From: Tanytarsus gracilentus
Lineage: Eukaryota > Arthropoda > Insecta > Diptera > Chironomidae
Length of the DNA stretch: 64,000 bases
Assembly: GCA_038502055.1 (NCBI GenBank)
Contig: JAXRKN010000041.1
Location: forward strand, 1,327,001 to 1,391,000
Direction: 5' to 3'
The notes under the pieces are model-generated. The model had not been told where the DNA came from, did not search any database, and saw nothing but the letters and a program-made list of their open reading frames with translations. Positions 61,323 through 64,000 of this stretch are shown piece after piece. A program made the translations under genes and the position numbers. Within the stretch, counting starts at the first letter, position 1. The number at the start of each line of letters is the position of its first letter.

Positions 61323-63690
61323 TTATTTGTAGAATTCGTGTTCTTGCTCATCCTTCTTGATATTATTCTTGTAGCCCTTTTCGAAGTCTTTTGCTAGTAC
61401 AATATATCGATTCTCACGTACGGCATGCATACCCGCCTCCTGACAAATGGCATTAATGTCAGCGCCAGAGATCTTGTCGGGTCGAGCGACGTAGTCTTCC
61501 AAGTCAACATCTTCGGATAAATTCATCCTGGACGTGATGGTGGTGAAAATTAGACGTTTTTGACGACGATCGGGGAGTGGAAACTCAATCTTACGATCCA
61601 ATCTACCAGGACGCAACAAGGCGGGGTCGAGTGTGTCAGCACGATTCGTTGCCATGATGACCTTTACATTTGTAGTTTGGTCAAAACCATCCATTTGATT
61701 AAGCAACTCGAGGAGAATACGTTGAACCTGTCGGGTGATGATTAATGATTATTTTTTTACTGTTTTAAAAACAATGATTTAAATTTACCTCACGATCAGC
61801 ACCAGTTTGTGCATCAAAACGTTTTGTTGCAATCGCATCGATTTCATCAATGAAAATAATTGCCGGTGCATTTTCTTTAGCGAGTCTGAATACATCGCGA
61901 ACCATTCGAGGACCTTCACCGAGATATTTTTGAACGAACTCAGAGCCAACGACACGAATGAAAGCAGCAGTAGTGTGATGAGCAACTGCCTTCGCAAGCA
62001 TAGTCTTTCCACATCCAGGTGGGCCGAACATGAGCACACCTCTCGGTGGATCAATACCGATTTGTTTGTAGAGCTCAAAGTGCGTCAATGGAAGCTCAAC
62101 AGCCTCGCGAATTTCCTGCTTTTGCATGTCCATGCCACCAATATCAGAATATTGAACTTCAGGCTTCTCATCTGGTTGCAACATTGAGATTGAGCTATCA
62201 GCTTCCGGTGGAAGGACATCAACGAGTGCATTACTATGCTTATGAAGTGCAACACTAGCCGATGGTTTAAGGAGTTCACGATCAATTGTGGATAGAATGC
62301 GAACGTAGTAATTAGATCCAGTAGTAGATCCTACGATGCCTGTATTTTGATCAACTGCTTCGAGGAATTGACCAATGACAAGCGGAACTGATTGAATACG
62401 CTTTACTTCTTCTTGTGCATGAAGATATTCCTTCTTTAAGTTGCGCTGTTCATCTTTAATATACTCCTCTTGAACTTCGAGAAACTCGAGTTGCTTTTGA
62501 AGTTTCTAAAAGTGAAACTCTATAAGCTGGATGTTATTAAAACTATTCCAATGGCTTACCTTATATTTAGTATACAAGTCTTCAACATCCAAGTCCTCTA
62601 AACTCGTTTCCTTAACTACTTGCTTTGTGTCTGCAACTTCCTCCTGTATAAAAAAATGTTTCAAAACCCACACGTGGGTGTTGCCGCGTAACCCACTGTA
62701 ACAGATCGGTATTGAAAGTCATTTTGGGGAAGCCTTTTAGGAGAAGCCTTGGGGAAGCCTCTGGGGAAGCCTTTTAGGTGAAGCCTTGGGGAAGCCTTAT
62801 AGGGGAAGCCTTACCTTACGATGTTGACTCTTCCGTGGTTGATATATAAATGAGCTTGAGAGAGAAAATTTTTGCCTTATATATGAAAAATTGGGGAAGG
62901 CTTAGAGAAGTTATTTTCCATTATGTTCCATTTTCCATCATGTTCCATTTTCCATTATGTTCCATTTTCCATTATGTTCCATTTTCCATTATGTTCCATT
63001 TTCCATCATGTTCCATTTTCCATCATGTTCCATTTTCCATCATGTTCCATTTTCCATCATGTTCCATTTTCCATCATGTTCCATTTTCCATCATGTTCCA
63101 TTTTCCATCATGTTCCATTTTCCATCATGTTCCATTTTCCATCATGTTCCATTTTCCATCATGTTCCATTTTTCATCATGTTCCATTTTCCATTATGTTC
63201 CATTTTCCATCATGTTCCATTTTCCATCATGTTCCATTTTCCATTATGTTCCACTTTCCACCATGTTCCACTAGCAACCAATTCCTGGTCCAATCCCGAG
63301 TTCAACGATACCCATGAAGCCATATAAGAGAAAATTTGTATGAAAAATGGACATTATGGCGGTCCATGGCACGACCTGTGGTCATGACCCAAAAAATTCC
63401 TAAAATGGGCTAATATAGACCCCAAGACCTATCATCTGGCGAAAACCCGAAGTCTCTAGCTGGTCCAGGGGCCGAGATCTCACTGGAACAGACAGACGAC
63501 AGACGGAATCACGAGCATATAAGCGTTACCACACTAGTGTGGGTTACGCTAAAAAATTACACCGATACGATATAGAAATTTTCACACGTATCCATTAAAA
63601 TAAGTGAAATTTAAATGAATCATCTCACGCTGCTTATCACAAACTTCGTTTACTAACCTTATCGATTGTAATTGCTTCAACTTCAGCCAT
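61323..63690 (-). CDS. Rpt3: 26S proteasome regulatory ATPase subunit Rpt3 (PSMC4)
   Basis: Four exons, 63690-63658, 62643-62560, 62505-61789 and 61727-61323, join in frame to 412 aa, the family's usual length. A coiled-coil N-terminus (about 28-75) is followed by the OB fold and the AAA+ domain: Walker A GPPGCGKT (200-207), Walker B IIFIDE (255-260), the pore-loop region EFVQKYLGEG, and an arginine-finger region around RPGRLDR. The C-terminus FYK is the HbYX motif that docks into the 20S alpha ring and opens its gate. Start MAEVEAITIDK is the only ATG of the 33-nt first exon. Intron 1 (1014 bp) is almost entirely filled by a repeat-bearing mobile element. Confidence 0.97.
62730..62815. repeat. 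GGGGAAGCCTT minisatellite
   Basis: About seven imperfect units built on GGGGAAGCCTT with short spacers, inside copy B. Confidence 0.75.
62918..63272. repeat. 17-bp minisatellite, about 21 copies
   Basis: The unit TTCCATCATGTTCCATT is repeated with C/T variants. Because 17 is not a multiple of three and the unit lacks stops, all three + frames stay open; they are not genes. Confidence 0.9.
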
Positions 63691-63800
63691 TTTAAATCAC
63701 TTTTTTGTGAAAAATTTAATTTCAACTCTCGAATCAACTTTTATTTTGCAAGTCACCAAAGTGCGAGTCCCCCCGCACATTGGATTGATCTCATACAAAT

Positions 63801-63980
63801 AGTGGTATAAATAGGTGGTAGCTAATTTAAAAACAAATTTTGGTTAAATTGAATCTTTGTGTAATGGTCTACAATATTTCAACCCAAAAATGAAACTTTT
63901 GATGCAAGACATTGGTGCTATCGAGTGTCAAAGTCGCATGCGTTTAACAATCGGAAAATTAGCATTTTTTTATACCACTG
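63801..63980. repeat. Small inverted-repeat (MITE-like) element upstream of Rpt3
   Basis: AGTGGTATAAA at the left and TTTATACCACT at the right, with a second matched block GCTAATTT further in on both sides, enclose about 180 bp starting 110 bp upstream of the Rpt3 ATG. Confidence 0.5.
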
Positions 63981-64000
63981 TTTAAACTAAAACTATTCAG

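Larger units (their letters stand above)
62647..63556 (-). mobile_element. Element with near-terminal palindromes, copy B, carrying 17-bp and GGGGAAGCC repeats
   Basis: Reverse-oriented relative of 12707-13700. It begins AAAAAAATGTTTCAAAACCC with CCCACACGTGGG and ends GCGTTACCACACTAGTGTGG-GTTACGCTAAAAAA. The 63280-63550 part matches copy A's left 290 bp (shared GGTCATGACC, TCTAGCTGGTCCAGG, ATCACGAGCATATAAGCG). Its interior is different: a short GGGGAAGCCTT array and a 17-bp minisatellite in place of the 120-bp units. It fills Rpt3 intron 1. Confidence 0.7.

Noticed and set aside
61807..62258. Plus-strand frames over Rpt3
   Set aside because: They are antisense to the highly conserved AAA+ exon and have no recognisable domain.
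62918..63272. Regular repeats resembling a CRISPR array
   Set aside because: The unit is directly tandem with no spacers, and the sequence is eukaryotic.
62850..63327. Three overlapping frames of 105-155 codons encoding Phe/His/Pro/Ser repeats
   Set aside because: They are readings of a 17-bp minisatellite in an Rpt3 intron. All three frames are open for arithmetic reasons, and no start context, splice sites or homology supports a gene.

Overview
This window is eukaryotic and most likely from an insect, probably a dipteran of the midge/mosquito grade. It is strongly AT-rich, its genes are split by GT-AG introns of about 60 bp to 10 kb, and all recognisable products have insect relatives. Exact species cannot be told from the sequence. 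Six protein-coding genes could be rebuilt by joining exons by eye, and in every case the joined coding length is an exact multiple of three.

Layout. 1-7879 has no recognised gene. 7884-16703 (+) is a moody/Tre1-type G-protein-coupled receptor. Its first intron (about 6 kb) holds, on the opposite strand, a three-exon acyl-CoA-synthetase/luciferase-like AMP ligase (11829-8019). That ligase stops only 10 bp from the receptor's first splice donor, so its 3' UTR should run antisense across the receptor's first coding exon. 20363-17885 (-) is a GPATCH2-like nuclear protein without a visible G-patch. 48020-23473 (-) is a 15-exon salt-inducible kinase, best read as Sik2 (1308 aa), with a complete kinase domain, the LKB1 T-loop site, a UBA domain and the conserved RRASDG PKA/Akt site. 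48.1-59.3 kb is intergenic. 60188-59390 (-) is a farnesol-dehydrogenase-like short-chain dehydrogenase, and 63690-61323 (-) is the 26S proteasome ATPase Rpt3.

The non-coding space is rich in mobile-element remains. There are two copies, in opposite orientation and 50 kb apart, of one element with near-terminal palindromes whose interiors hold entirely different minisatellites. Two larger TA-flanked inverted-repeat elements lie in introns. Retroposed insertions with 24-29 bp target duplications occur, one family twice. There is also a truncated reverse-transcriptase fragment, several MITE-like pieces, and a 215-bp mismatch-free inverted repeat at 57.1-57.6 kb that could form a long hairpin RNA.

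The most biologically suggestive signal is regulatory. The full palindromic cAMP response element TGACGTCA occurs 13 times between 30.3 and 51.0 kb, inside and just upstream of Sik2, and only once elsewhere in the window. SIK kinases restrain the CREB coactivator CRTC, so this looks like a possible CREB-to-Sik2 feedback input. The genes do not form an operon; their adjacency is otherwise ordinary for an insect chromosome.
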